Assembly: GCF_037478305.1 (NCBI RefSeq)
Contig: NZ_JBBGAZ010000005.1
Location: 62,001 to 126,000 of the forward strand
Reading direction: 5' to 3'
Length of the DNA stretch: 64,000 nt
From: Cognatishimia coralii
GTDB taxonomy: Bacteria; Pseudomonadota; Alphaproteobacteria; Rhodobacterales; Rhodobacteraceae
Shown in pieces: positions 1 to 8,136 of this stretch. A model generated the notes under the pieces. It ran no database searches, was not told the DNA's origin, and saw only the letters and a program-made list of their open reading frames with translations. Positions within the stretch are counted from its first letter, which is position 1; every line of letters begins with the position of its first letter. The translations under genes and the position numbers were made by a program.

Positions 1-193
1 GCAGCCCATAGAACGGGGTGAAGGTCACGAAAACGCCGGCCCAAACTCCACGCGCGATCCGTTCCGGAGATCCGGGAAGACGCCGCAAACGATGACGAAT
101 GTAATAGAACGCACGCGTCCAGCCACCACGCGGCCAGAGAAAATCCAGCGCGGCTTGCAGGATCGATCTTCTGTCTCGGCGCTTAAAGACCAA
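1..193 (-). CDS. DUF2062 domain protein (partial, 3' part beyond window)
   Basis: The first 64 codons of a minus-strand gene that leaves the window at base 1. The reading begins at a TTG (191-193) and runs through VFKRRDRRSILQAALDFLWP, a W-T-R-A-F-Y-Y-I-R-H-R-L-R-R motif and G-V-W-A-G-V-F-V-T-F-T-P-F-Y-G-L, which is the N-terminus of the DUF2062 membrane protein family. An AAAGGA-type ribosome site lies just upstream, inside the end of rsh, and the start is 9 bp past the rsh stop, so the two are probably co-transcribed. In related genomes rsh is often followed by DUF2062, pdxJ and acpS. Molecular function is unknown. Confidence 0.8.
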   Translation of the reverse strand, partial: MVFKRRDRRSILQAALDFLWPRGGWTRAFYYIRHRLRRLPGSPERIARGVWAGVFVTFTPFYGL

Positions 194-202
194 GAGCCCG
201 TC

Positions 203-2344
203 CTATTCCTTTGGCGCAGCCTGTGGGCTTGCGCGGTTTGGGTCGCGTACTCGTTCAATCGCCGCGACGTCTGATTCCGCTTGCAGGGTCATCATGAGAG
301 TATGCAGGTGCTCGGCATCTCTCAGCTCGACAATAACCTCAAGGGCATAGAAGTCGGGTTTGCGATCAGTAAATTCAAGGTCTGCAATATTCGCGCCCTG
401 CTCGCCGATCAATGTGCAAATTCGTCCCAGGACACCAGCGTCATTGGACAGTGTCATTTTCAGCGTGGCACCGTGGATGGCTTGGTGCTTGCCAACCTCC
501 CAATGCAGATCAAGCCAGCGTTCCGGCTGATCCTCAAAACCGATCAGGCGTTCACAGTCGATCGAGTGCACCTCAACACCTTTTCCGCGGAAGGTGATGC
601 CAACGATGCGTTCACCCGGCAATGGCTCGCAGCACGGCGCGCGATTAAAGCTTTGGCCTTCGGTCAAACCGATCACCGCCTTGGATGCGGCAACCTCTTC
701 GCCTTCGCTTGGCGTCAGCTCAGGATAGACCGCTTGCACGACCTCATAGGCATTCAGTTGCGCGCTGCCCAGATGCGCCAGAAGCACCTCGCGGCTGGAT
801 TGAAACAGCTGCTTGGCCGCCATATCCAATACCTTCTCGGTGGCCTTTTTCCCTACTCGCTCAAAGGCAGACCGCGCGAGTTCATAGCCCAACTTCACAA
901 AGCGTTCCTGATCCAGATCGCGCAGCGCACGCCGGATCGCGGATTTCGCTTTGCCGGTGGTGGCAATCTCTAGCCAGGTCGGTTGTGGCGTTTGCCCCTC
1001 GGCGGTGATGATCTCGATGGACTGACCGTTCTTCACCCGCGTCCAAAGCGGCACGCGCATGTGGTCGATCTTGGCGCCGACAATGGCGTTGCCGATCCGC
1101 GTGTGGATCGCATAGGCAAAATCAATCGGAGTCGCGCCACGCGGCAGCTTCACCACATCGCCCTTCGGCGTAAAACAGAACACCTGATCCGAGTACATTT
1201 CCAGCTTCACAGCTTCCATGAACTCGTCGTGGTCTTCTTCCGTGTTGAACTGTTCGGTCAAGGACCGGATCCAGCGCGCAGGATCAACCGCAAAAGGGTT
1301 CTCGCCACGCACACCATCGCGATAAGACCAATGCGCTGCAACGCCGGTTTCGGCCACATCATGCATTTTCTGAGTACGGATCTGCACCTCAACCCGCCGC
1401 GCATTGCGCCCGGACACCGTGGTGTGGATCGAGCGATAGCCGTTGGATTTCGGCTGGCTGATGTAATCCTTAAAGCGCCCAGGCACCGCCGCCCATCGCT
1501 GGTGGATCGCGCCCAAAGCCCGGTAACAATCTTCTTCAGATTTGGTAATGATCCGGAAGCCGTAAATGTCAGAAAGACGCGAGAAACTCTGCTCCTTCTC
1601 CTGCATCTTTCGCCAGATCGAATAGGGCTTTTTGGCGCGCCCAAAGACATCGGCCTCAACGCCCGCCTTTTCAAACTCTGCGATCATGTCGCCGGTGATC
1701 CGTTGGATCACATCGCCGGTTTCTTTCTGCAGCATGATAAAGCGGCGAATGATACTAGCGCGGCCATCGGGATTGAGAACCTTAAAGGACAGATCCTCAA
1801 GCTCTTCGCGCATCCACTGCATCCCCATGCGACCCGCGAGCGGGGCATAGATATCCATGGTTTCACGCGCTTTTTGCTGCTGCTTATGCGGCTTCATCGC
1901 GCGGATCGTGCGCATATTGTGCAAGCGGTCGGCAAGCTTAACCAGGATCACCCGCAAGTCCTTGGACATCGCCATAAACAGCTTGCGGAAGTTTTCGGCC
2001 TGTTTGGTTTCCGTCGAACTCAGCTGCAGGTTGGTCAGCTTGGTGACCCCATCCACCAACATCGCCACTTCTTCGCCGAATTTTTCTGTGACAACGGAAT
2101 AAGAGGCTTTGGTGTCCTCGATCGTGTCATGCAACAGCGCCGTAATGATGGTGGCATCATCCAACTGTTGTTCGGTCAGGATCGCCGCGACTTCGATGGG
2201 GTGGGAAAAATAGGGCTCGCCGGAATGGCGGAACTGCCCTTCATGCATCGCAAGGCCAAAGTCATAGGCCTCACGGATCAGCTTTTCATTGGTTTTAGGG
2301 TTATAGGCGCGGACCAGTTCGACCAGATCATCAGCCGGAATCAT
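203..2344 (-). CDS. rsh: Bifunctional (p)ppGpp synthetase/hydrolase Rsh (RelA/SpoT)
   Basis: A 713-residue protein of full Rsh length that makes and degrades the stringent-response alarmone in the cytoplasm. Visible in order are the HD hydrolase domain (HSGEPYFSHPIEVA near residue 45, LLHDTIEDT near 70, LADRLHNMRT near 140), the synthetase domain (YSIWRKMQEKE, LSDIYGFRII, PKSNGYRSIHT, roughly 240-350), a TGS domain (DVVKLPRGATPIDFAYAIHT) and a C-terminal ACT domain (from about 640). The synthetase carries RFKD rather than the EFDD of hydrolase-dead RelA, and the HD motif is intact, which points to a bifunctional enzyme. The rpoZ stop lies 27 bp upstream, so rpoZ and rsh are likely one transcript. 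Confidence 0.96.
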   Translation of the reverse strand: MIPADDLVELVRAYNPKTNEKLIREAYDFGLAMHEGQFRHSGEPYFSHPIEVAAILTEQQLDDATIITALLHDTIEDTKASYSVVTEKFGEEVAMLVDGVTKLTNLQLSSTETKQAENFRKLFMAMSKDLRVILVKLADRLHNMRTIRAMKPHKQQQKARETMDIYAPLAGRMGMQWMREELEDLSFKVLNPDGRASIIRRFIMLQKETGDVIQRITGDMIAEFEKAGVEADVFGRAKKPYSIWRKMQEKEQSFSRLSDIYGFRIITKSEEDCYRALGAIHQRWAAVPGRFKDYISQPKSNGYRSIHTTVSGRNARRVEVQIRTQKMHDVAETGVAAHWSYRDGVRGENPFAVDPARWIRSLTEQFNTEEDHDEFMEAVKLEMYSDQVFCFTPKGDVVKLPRGATPIDFAYAIHTRIGNAIVGAKIDHMRVPLWTRVKNGQSIEIITAEGQTPQPTWLEIATTGKAKSAIRRALRDLDQERFVKLGYELARSAFERVGKKATEKVLDMAAKQLFQSSREVLLAHLGSAQLNAYEVVQAVYPELTPSEGEEVAASKAVIGLTEGQSFNRAPCCEPLPGERIVGITFRGKGVEVHSIDCERLIGFEDQPERWLDLHWEVGKHQAIHGATLKMTLSNDAGVLGRICTLIGEQGANIADLEFTDRKPDFYALEVIVELRDAEHLHTLMMTLQAESDVAAIERVRDPNRASPQAAPKE

Positions 2345-2370
2345 GTTGCGCCTTCATTTCCCCAAGGGGC

Positions 2371-2727
2371 TTAGCCCTGGCCTTGTGCTTCCATCAGTGC
2401 GCGCAGCAGTTTTTCCTCAGAGAGGTCGTCTTCTGCTGGCTTGTCCGCTGGCTCAGAGCCCATCAACAGAGCCATTTGATCTTCTTCAGGCTCGTCGACT
2501 TCGATCTGGTGCTGGTTGCTTTCGATCAGACGCTCACGCAGCTCGTCTGCGGTCTGAGTTTCCTCAGCGATCTCGCGCAGGGACACGACAGGGTTTTTGT
2601 CGTTGTCACGGTCCACGGTGATTTCGGCACCTGCGGATACTTCGCGCGCACGATGTGCAGCGAGCATCACAAGCTCGAAACGGTTTGGAACCTTGTCAAC
2701 GCAGTCTTCAACTGTCACGCGGGCCAT
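2371..2727 (-). CDS. rpoZ: RNA polymerase omega subunit
   Basis: A 118-residue omega subunit that binds beta' and helps assemble RNA polymerase; in many bacteria it also forms part of a ppGpp-binding site. The N-terminus MARVTVEDCVDKVPNRFELV, the segment MLAAHRAREVSAGA and the motif NPVVSLREIAE are diagnostic. The C-terminal third is an acidic tail (PEEDQ, PAEDDLSEEK), typical of alphaproteobacterial homologues. It lies immediately upstream of rsh on the same strand, the usual proteobacterial linkage of ppGpp synthesis and response. Confidence 0.96.
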   Translation of the reverse strand: MARVTVEDCVDKVPNRFELVMLAAHRAREVSAGAEITVDRDNDKNPVVSLREIAEETQTADELRERLIESNQHQIEVDEPEEDQMALLMGSEPADKPAEDDLSEEKLLRALMEAQGQG

Positions 2728-2801
2728 GCGGGCACTCCATTCGTCAATGGGATTAGAAGCCCGTTATCTAGGGCCAATTCGCCAAGGATACAAGGGAATA
2801 G

Positions 2802-3362
2802 TCATAGCTCAACGACTTCTTTTCGGTCGGATTCAGGCAGGTTTTCCATCATTTCGCGCATGGTGAGGCCCAAAACCGGGTGAACCCAATCCGGCGCGAT
2901 GTCACAGGCCGGCACCAAGACGAAGGCGCGATCTTGCAATCGGGGGTGTGGAAGAATCAATTGATCGGGCCAAAGCGTCGCCTGATCTTTGGGTGAAAGC
3001 CCCCGCCATTTCGCATGCGTTTCGGCATCCGGTAGCAACCTTTGCCCGTATGCAATCAGGTCGATATCAATCGGCCGGCTTGCCCAACGCGCCTCTCTGG
3101 TGCGTCCAAGATCTGCTTCAACTTCATGCAAAAGAGACAGCAATTCCCTCGGATTTTGATTCGAATTGATCAAAAGCGCCGCATTCACGTAATCTGCGCC
3201 ACTTCCCTTGGGGAAAGCGGGTGTTGAGTAGAATTTGCTTGTTTTTTCAATGGTTAAACCGCGCGCTCGAAGTACACCTATAGCGTGTATCAGTGTCTTT
3301 TCCGGCGATCCGAAATCAGAGTTTGAATTTCCACCCAGCGCCAAAATGCTGATTTCATTCAT
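2802..3362 (-). CDS. folK: 6-hydroxymethyl-7,8-dihydropterin pyrophosphokinase
   Basis: FolK (186 aa) transfers pyrophosphate from ATP to 6-hydroxymethyldihydropterin in folate synthesis. Visible motifs are ALGGNSNSDFGSPEKTL at the N-terminus, the substrate-site segment FYSTPAFPKGSGADYVNAAL, and the signature RWASRPIDIDLIAYG followed by LILPHPRLQDRAFVLVP. The reading frame is open further upstream, but the ATG at 3362 is preferred because an AGGTGG ribosome site lies 9-10 bases before it and MNEISILALGGN matches the family N-terminus. It is in line with rpoZ and rsh, 74 bp upstream of rpoZ. Confidence 0.95.
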   Translation of the reverse strand: MNEISILALGGNSNSDFGSPEKTLIHAIGVLRARGLTIEKTSKFYSTPAFPKGSGADYVNAALLINSNQNPRELLSLLHEVEADLGRTREARWASRPIDIDLIAYGQRLLPDAETHAKWRGLSPKDQATLWPDQLILPHPRLQDRAFVLVPACDIAPDWVHPVLGLTMREMMENLPESDRKEVVEL

Positions 3363-3536
3363 TATTTTTTCACCACCTGTCCATAGTGATAGGTTAAGAT
3401 ACACAAGTATTGGTTGGTCACCTTTTGAGGCACTTGCGGGTAAGGAAAAATTAATTAGCTTACAACGCTAGCTGCGCATAGCGAAAACACACTCACACAC
3501 TCACAGCCATGCGCGGTTTTAACGAAAGGACATTTG

Positions 3537-4115
3537 ATGTTTTACAAAGACGAACGGCTTGCGCTGTTCATCGATGGATCAAATCTGTACGCGGCTGCGA
3601 AATCGCTCGGATTTGACATCGATTACAAGCTGCTTCGGCAAGAGTTTATGCGTCGGGGGAAACTCCTGCGAGCGTTTTACTATACCGCTCTGCTCGAGAA
3701 CGACGAATACTCTCCGATCCGGCCACTGGTAGACTGGTTGCACTACAACGGGTTCACCATGGTCACAAAACCCGCCAAAGAATATGTCGATAGCCAAGGT
3801 CGCCGAAAGGTGAAGGGGAACATGGATATCGAACTGGCGGTCAACGCAATGGAGCTCGCTCCGCATGTTGACCATATCGTCCTGTTTTCGGGCGACGGCG
3901 ATTTCCGCCCATTGGTCGAATGCCTGCAACGCCAGGGCGTGCGCGTTTCCGTGGTTTCTACGATCCGCTCTAACCCTCCGATGATCTCTGATGAATTGCG
4001 CCGTCAGGCCGACAATTTCATCGATCTGGAAGGTCTGCGCGACGTGGTTGGCCGCCCTCCACGCGACCCAATGCCGGGCGAAACCAACTCTGACGACTAC
4101 GTTCCGGCGAAATAG
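3537..4115 (+). CDS. NYN domain (LabA/DUF88-like) putative ribonuclease
   Basis: A 192-residue single-domain NYN protein, a PIN-like metal-dependent RNase fold. The acidic residues expected at the active site are visible: ALFIDGSNLY near the N-terminus, GNMDIELAVNAME mid-protein and VLFSGDGDFRPLV near residue 120. The start is set at ATG 3537, six bases after an AAAGGA ribosome site; a TTG one codon upstream is less likely. It is divergent from folK. The RNA target is unknown; the family includes proteins linked to RNA turnover in alphaproteobacteria. Confidence 0.88.
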   Translation: MFYKDERLALFIDGSNLYAAAKSLGFDIDYKLLRQEFMRRGKLLRAFYYTALLENDEYSPIRPLVDWLHYNGFTMVTKPAKEYVDSQGRRKVKGNMDIELAVNAMELAPHVDHIVLFSGDGDFRPLVECLQRQGVRVSVVSTIRSNPPMISDELRRQADNFIDLEGLRDVVGRPPRDPMPGETNSDDYVPAK

Positions 4116-4123
4116 CCGGAACG
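4100..4123 (+). terminator. Hairpin overlapping the stop codon of the NYN gene
   Basis: A perfect 9-bp stem (CGTTCCGGC / GCCGGAACG) with loop GAAATA, in which the loop and first base of the 3' arm contain the TAG stop. There is no U-tract after it, so it is a weak candidate for intrinsic termination and may be a 3'-end stabiliser or a structure met by terminating ribosomes. Confidence 0.35.
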
Positions 4124-4180
4124 CCTTGGATCATTCATGTCGCATTGATCCAAACACCCTTCTGATTACATCAGCAGCAC

Positions 4181-4211
4181 GAGGCCCCTTTACGAATGTG
4201 AAGGGAGCCTC
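4181..4211 (+). other. Stem-loop in the ispH leader
   Basis: GAGGC-CCCTT pairs with AAGGG-A-GCCTC, a 10-bp stem with one bulged A, 33 bases before the ispH start. A second perfect 8-bp inverted repeat (TTGGATCA / TGATCCAA) lies upstream at 4126-4153. Neither has a clear U-run. The 128-bp gap is unusually rich in hairpins, but no known riboswitch was recognised. Confidence 0.35.
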
Positions 4212-4243
4212 TAGCTCTGTCTTGAACGTCAGTTGAGGTCGTA

Positions 4244-5203
4244 ATGTCCAAGCCCAATCTTCAAATCTATCTGGCCGCGCCGCGTGGGTTCTGTGCAGGC
4301 GTGGATCGCGCGATCAAAATCGTCGAGATGGCGCTGCAGAAATGGGGCGCGCCGGTCTATGTGCGCCATGAGATCGTGCACAATAAATTCGTCGTGGACG
4401 GGCTGCGCGACAAAGGCGCTGTCTTTGTCGAAGAGCTCTCGGATTGCCCCGATGATCGCCCTGTGATCTTCTCAGCGCATGGGGTGGCGAAAGTCGTTCC
4501 AGCCGAGGCAGAGCGTCGCGAAATGATCTATGTCGACGCCACCTGCCCGCTTGTGAGCAAGGTGCATATCGAAGCAGAACGTCACTCTGATGCGGGCCTT
4601 CAGATCATTATGATCGGCCACGCCGGACACCCGGAAACCATTGGAACCATGGGACAATTGCCCGAAGGCGAAGTCCTTTTGGTCGAAACTGTCCAGGACG
4701 TCGCAACACTAAAAGTGCGAGACGAGAGCAAGCTGGCGTTTGTGACCCAAACCACCCTATCGGTGGACGACACAATCGACATCGTCGCGGCCTTGAACGC
4801 ACGGTTCCCAACAATCGTGGGCCCTCACAAAGAGGACATCTGCTACGCCACAACCAACCGCCAAATGGCCGTGAAAGCCATGGCTGCGCAATGTGACGCG
4901 ATGCTGGTGGTGGGCGCCCCGAACTCTTCAAATTCCAAACGATTGGTCGAGGTCGGCACCAAAGCAGGCTGCAGCTATTCGCAGCTGGTGCAGCGCGCCA
5001 AAGACATCGACTGGCGCGCGCTTGAGGGGATCTCTTCGCTTGGCATCACCGCAGGCGCTTCAGCACCGGAGGTTCTGGTGAACGAGGTCATCGACGCCTT
5101 CCGCGACAAATATGACGTCGCTGTCGAGGTCGTCGAAACCGCCGTCGAGCGCGTGAATTTCAAAGTCCCCCGCGTTCTCAGAGACGTCGAAATCCCCGGA
5201 TAA
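4244..5203 (+). CDS. ispH: 4-hydroxy-3-methylbut-2-enyl diphosphate reductase
   Basis: IspH (LytB) carries out the last step of the MEP isoprenoid pathway, reducing HMBPP to IPP and DMAPP with a [4Fe-4S] cluster. The 319-residue sequence has the cluster cysteines in AAPRGFCAGVDRA (near residue 18), VDATCPLVSKVH (near 100) and APNSSNSKRL, preceded by the KEDICYATTNRQ cysteine (near 200). The active-site segments FSAHGVA and GHAGHPETIGTMGQ are present. The stop is 10 bp before the next gene, a methyltransferase. Confidence 0.97.
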   Translation: MSKPNLQIYLAAPRGFCAGVDRAIKIVEMALQKWGAPVYVRHEIVHNKFVVDGLRDKGAVFVEELSDCPDDRPVIFSAHGVAKVVPAEAERREMIYVDATCPLVSKVHIEAERHSDAGLQIIMIGHAGHPETIGTMGQLPEGEVLLVETVQDVATLKVRDESKLAFVTQTTLSVDDTIDIVAALNARFPTIVGPHKEDICYATTNRQMAVKAMAAQCDAMLVVGAPNSSNSKRLVEVGTKAGCSYSQLVQRAKDIDWRALEGISSLGITAGASAPEVLVNEVIDAFRDKYDVAVEVVETAVERVNFKVPRVLRDVEIPG

Positions 5204-5213
5204 GGAATGCAAC

Positions 5214-5807
5214 ATGGCCGACCGTGAAACCATTGAAACCTATGCCAAACAGGTGGACGCGTATCAAAAGGTCGCCATGACCGAAGAGGAAAGCACGGCC
5301 CTCAGCCGCTTCCTCAAGCATCTTTCCCTCGGTGCCCATATTCTGGATTTCGGCTGCGGCCCCGGGCATCACTCTGAACAGATGCTGGCGGCGGGTTTTC
5401 AGGTCTCGGCCATTGACGCAACGCAGGAATTCGTAGACGCCGCCTGCGCGCGTGGCGTCAATGCGCGGGTCGGGCTGTTTGATGACCTCACCGAAGTGGC
5501 GGCATACGACGCGATCTGGGCGTCCTTTAGCCTCTTGCACGCGCCCCGCGCCGAATTCCCACGACATCTGGACGCGATTCACATGGCCTTGAAACCCGAA
5601 GGTCACCTCTATCTTGGTCTAAAACTCGGCGAAGGGGAAAAGCGCGACTCGATCGGCCGGTTTTATTCCTATTTTCAAGAAGATGAGCTGCGTGATCATT
5701 TAGCGGCACGCGAGTTCAAGGTGAAAGATTGGACCGTCGGCCAAGGCGCGGGCCTGTCTGGCGAAGTCCACCCCTTTGTCTTGATCACCGCCCAGCGCGG
5801 GCTTTGA
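5214..5807 (+). CDS. Class I SAM-dependent methyltransferase
   Basis: A 197-residue Rossmann-fold methyltransferase. Motif I is ILDFGCGPGHHSEQML (about residue 45), followed by the acidic end of beta-2 (VSAIDATQEFVDAA) and motif IV-like AIWASFSLLHAPRAEF. It lies 10 bp downstream of ispH and probably shares its transcript. The substrate cannot be read from sequence; small-molecule methylation (UbiE/Tam-like) is most likely. Confidence 0.85.
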   Translation: MADRETIETYAKQVDAYQKVAMTEEESTALSRFLKHLSLGAHILDFGCGPGHHSEQMLAAGFQVSAIDATQEFVDAACARGVNARVGLFDDLTEVAAYDAIWASFSLLHAPRAEFPRHLDAIHMALKPEGHLYLGLKLGEGEKRDSIGRFYSYFQEDELRDHLAAREFKVKDWTVGQGAGLSGEVHPFVLITAQRGL

Positions 5808-5855
5808 GGCACTTTCCACTGGACGCCCCCCGCCCGGATTGGCTATCGCCCCTTT

Positions 5856-6320
5856 ATGACTGACCTCTTTGCATATACCGATGGCGCATGTTCCGGAAAT
5901 CCTGGCCCCGGAGGCTGGGGCGTTTTGTTGCGCGCCATGAAGGGCGAAGAGGTTCTCAAAGAACGCGAACTTTCGGGTGGCGCGGCTGAGACCACCAACA
6001 ATCAGATGGAACTCATGGCCGCCATCATGGCGCTTGAAACGTTGGAGCGCGCGAGCCAAGTCACGGTGGTCACCGACAGCGCCTATGTAAAAAACGGCGT
6101 GACCGGCTGGATCCATGGCTGGAAACGCAATGGCTGGCGCACGTCCAACAAGAAGCCTGTGAAAAATGTCGAGCTGTGGCAACGGCTTGACACCGCTCAG
6201 GCCCGTCATTCCGTGACATGGGAATGGGTCAAAGGCCACGCGGGCCATCCCGAAAACGAAAAAGCGGACGAGTTGGCGCGGGCGGGGATGGCTCCGTTTA
6301 AGCCCAAGAAAGACTCATGA
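5856..6320 (+). CDS. rnhA: Ribonuclease HI
   Basis: A 154-residue RNase HI that cleaves RNA in RNA-DNA hybrids. All four catalytic carboxylates are visible: the D in AYTDGACSGNPGPGGW, the E in TTNNQMELMAAI, the D in VTDSAYVKNG, and the D in NEKADELAR. The basic substrate-handling segment GWKRNGWRTSNKKPVKN is present. The length is standard. It overlaps the next gene by ATGA, indicating translational coupling. Confidence 0.97.
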   Translation: MTDLFAYTDGACSGNPGPGGWGVLLRAMKGEEVLKERELSGGAAETTNNQMELMAAIMALETLERASQVTVVTDSAYVKNGVTGWIHGWKRNGWRTSNKKPVKNVELWQRLDTAQARHSVTWEWVKGHAGHPENEKADELARAGMAPFKPKKDS

Positions 6321-6940
6321 CCGCGCTGGTTTTCCTCGATTTCGCCTCGGTCTTTGTCTTTGCGCTGACAGGGGCCTTGGTCGCCAGCCGAGCGCAACTT
6401 GATCCCGTAGGATTTGCCTTTGTTGCATGCCTGACAGCGGTCGGAGGCGGCACTTTGCGCGACCTCATGCTCGGTCGCGATCCAGTGTTTTGGGTGGGGC
6501 AGCCGAGCTATATTTTAGTCGCGGTCGCGGCGGCGCTGCTGGTGTTCTTCACAGCGCATTTGTTTGAAAGCCGGTACCGCGTTTTGCTGTGGCTCGACTC
6601 TATTGCGCTCGCCGTCGCAGTCGCCGCGGGCACCGGTGTCGCTCTGGATCTGGGGCATAGCGCCGTCATCGTGGTCTTGATGGGGATCATGACGGGCACG
6701 ATGGGTGGCCTCATGCGGGATGTGGTCTGCAACGAGGTGCCGCTGGTTCTGAAACAGGGCGAGATCTATGTGACGGCGGCTTTCGCGGGTGCCCTGAGCG
6801 CCGTAGGTGCCTCGGCCTTGGGCATGCAAGGGTTTGGAAGCTTAGCAATCTGCGCGACGGTCACGTGGTGTCTGCGTGCAGGGTCTTTGCAATTTGGCTG
6901 GCGACTGCCTGTCTATAAGGCACGTCCCCCGCGCGGATAA
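6317..6940 (+). CDS. TRIC / UPF0126 family membrane protein (YadS-like)
   Basis: A 207-residue integral membrane protein with about seven hydrophobic segments and two UPF0126 repeats, each with the glycine-rich signature: AVGGGTLRDLMLGRDPVFWV (repeat 1) and MTGTMGGLMRDVVCNEVPL (repeat 2). Bacterial homologues are trimeric intracellular cation channels, and the family is sometimes labelled a glycine transporter. It overlaps rnhA by 4 bp. The physiological role here is unknown. Confidence 0.9.
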   Translation: MTALVFLDFASVFVFALTGALVASRAQLDPVGFAFVACLTAVGGGTLRDLMLGRDPVFWVGQPSYILVAVAAALLVFFTAHLFESRYRVLLWLDSIALAVAVAAGTGVALDLGHSAVIVVLMGIMTGTMGGLMRDVVCNEVPLVLKQGEIYVTAAFAGALSAVGASALGMQGFGSLAICATVTWCLRAGSLQFGWRLPVYKARPPRG

Positions 6941-6947
6941 CGTGGGA

Positions 6948-6973
6948 TTTTGAGTATTTTTGGCAAGATGAAA
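6948..6973 (+). repeat. Recurrent intergenic motif, copy A
   Basis: A 26-bp stretch beginning TTTTGAGTATTTTTGGC and ending AAGATGAAA. It matches the reverse strand of 32621-32646 at 24 of 26 positions. It starts 7 bp after the stop of the TRIC-like gene and just before the convergent small membrane gene. A diverged third copy lies near 53281. This looks like a dispersed non-coding repeat of unknown function. Confidence 0.6.
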
Positions 6974-6980
6974 GCCGTGT

Positions 6981-7217
6981 CTATTTGCGCCAATGGGTCG
7001 GAATGATGATCAAGGCGCCAACAGAGGCGATGATTGCATTTATTCCCGGCGCGCCAAATGAGATTCCGAACATCAGGCTCACGAAATAAAACAGGAAGGC
7101 CCCGCCCACGCAGATGATGATCGAGGGCAGGATGCCATTGTGGGTAAACCTCGTCTTTTCAGAGAGATAGCCCACGATACCCGCGATCACGACCGTGCCG
7201 ATCAGAGTTGGGAACAT
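6981..7217 (-). CDS. Small membrane protein, GlsB/YeaQ/YmgE-like
   Basis: A 78-residue protein with three hydrophobic segments (GTVVIAGIVGYLSE, LPSIIICVGGAFLFYFVSLM, INAIIASVGALIIIP). Length and glycine-rich helices fit the transglycosylase-associated / GlsB-YeaQ small stress membrane family, though the match is by general character, not a diagnostic motif. A strong AGGAGG ribosome site overlaps the fmt stop codon, so it is translated from the def-fmt transcript. Confidence 0.65.
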   Translation of the reverse strand: MFPTLIGTVVIAGIVGYLSEKTRFTHNGILPSIIICVGGAFLFYFVSLMFGISFGAPGINAIIASVGALIIIPTHWRK

Positions 7218-7227
7218 GAGAGGCCTC

Positions 7228-8136
7228 CTAAAGTAGCGACATGCCTTTGGTCAGCGGCACGCCACGCAAGAATTCCTCCGCAGTCTGCGCGGATTTGCCT
7301 GCCCGTTGCAAGCGGGTCAGTTGCACCGCGCCAGTGCCGCAGGCCACGGTAAATGCATCGTCAAGCAACGTACCCGCCGCGCCATTGAGGGCTACAAACC
7401 GCGAGGCCAGGAGTTTGATACGTTGCCCGTCATATTCGATGAACGCACCCGGAAATGGCGAGAGCCCGCGGATTTTGCGGTCGATGTCTTTGGCGTCTTC
7501 AGCCCAATCCACGCGGGCCTCGGCTTTGTCGATCTTATGGGCATAGGTCACGCCCTGATCGGGTTGCGGCTCTGGCGTGAGATCAGAGAGCTTCGCCAGC
7601 GCTGCGACGATGGCCTCGGCCCCCATTTGGCTTAGACGGTCATGCAGCTGGGCTGTGGTTTCTTCAGAGCCAATCGGCGTGGCCTCGCGCAACAGGACGG
7701 GTCCTGTATCAAGCCCTGCTTCCATCTGCATGATGCAGACGCCGGTTTCCGCATCACCCGCCATGATCGCACGGTGGATCGGGGCCGCGCCGCGCCAACG
7801 CGGCAGAAGTGACGCGTGGATGTTCAAACAGCCGTGTTTGGGGGCATCCAGAATGGCCTGGGGCAACAAGAGCCCATAGGCGACGACCACGGCGACATCG
7901 GCGTTTAGCGCCGCTAAATCTGCTTGAGACTCAGGTGTTTTCAAGCTCTCTGGGTGGCGCACCTCAAGGCCCAAGGCCTTGGCGCGGGCGTGCACAGGCG
8001 TAGGCCGCAGCTTCTTGCCGCGACCAGCAGGACGTGGCGGCTGGCAATAGACTGCAGCGATCTCGTGACCCGCCGCGACCAAAGCCTCAAGCACCGGAAC
8101 CGAGAAGTCCGGCGTGCCCATGAAAACCACTCTCAT
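7228..8136 (-). CDS. fmt: Methionyl-tRNA formyltransferase
   Basis: Fmt (302 aa) formylates initiator Met-tRNA. The N-terminus MRVVFMGTPDFSVPVLEAL, the formyltransferase signature segment around GLLLPQAILDAPKHGCLNIH and ASLLPRWRGAAPIHRAI, and DTGPVLLREATPI are diagnostic; the C-terminal OB-fold domain starts near residue 205 (VDWAEDAKDIDRKIRGLSPF). It overlaps the degenerate deformylase gene by 4 bp, forming a def-def'-fmt operon on the minus strand. Confidence 0.97.
   Translation of the reverse strand: MRVVFMGTPDFSVPVLEALVAAGHEIAAVYCQPPRPAGRGKKLRPTPVHARAKALGLEVRHPESLKTPESQADLAALNADVAVVVAYGLLLPQAILDAPKHGCLNIHASLLPRWRGAAPIHRAIMAGDAETGVCIMQMEAGLDTGPVLLREATPIGSEETTAQLHDRLSQMGAEAIVAALAKLSDLTPEPQPDQGVTYAHKIDKAEARVDWAEDAKDIDRKIRGLSPFPGAFIEYDGQRIKLLASRFVALNGAAGTLLDDAFTVACGTGAVQLTRLQRAGKSAQTAEEFLRGVPLTKGMSLL

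Noticed and set aside
983..2374. 463-codon plus-strand ORF opposite rsh
   Set aside because: It is antisense to a full-length Rsh with intact domains. Its translation is rich in His, Arg and Leu, as expected for a shadow of a high-GC gene.
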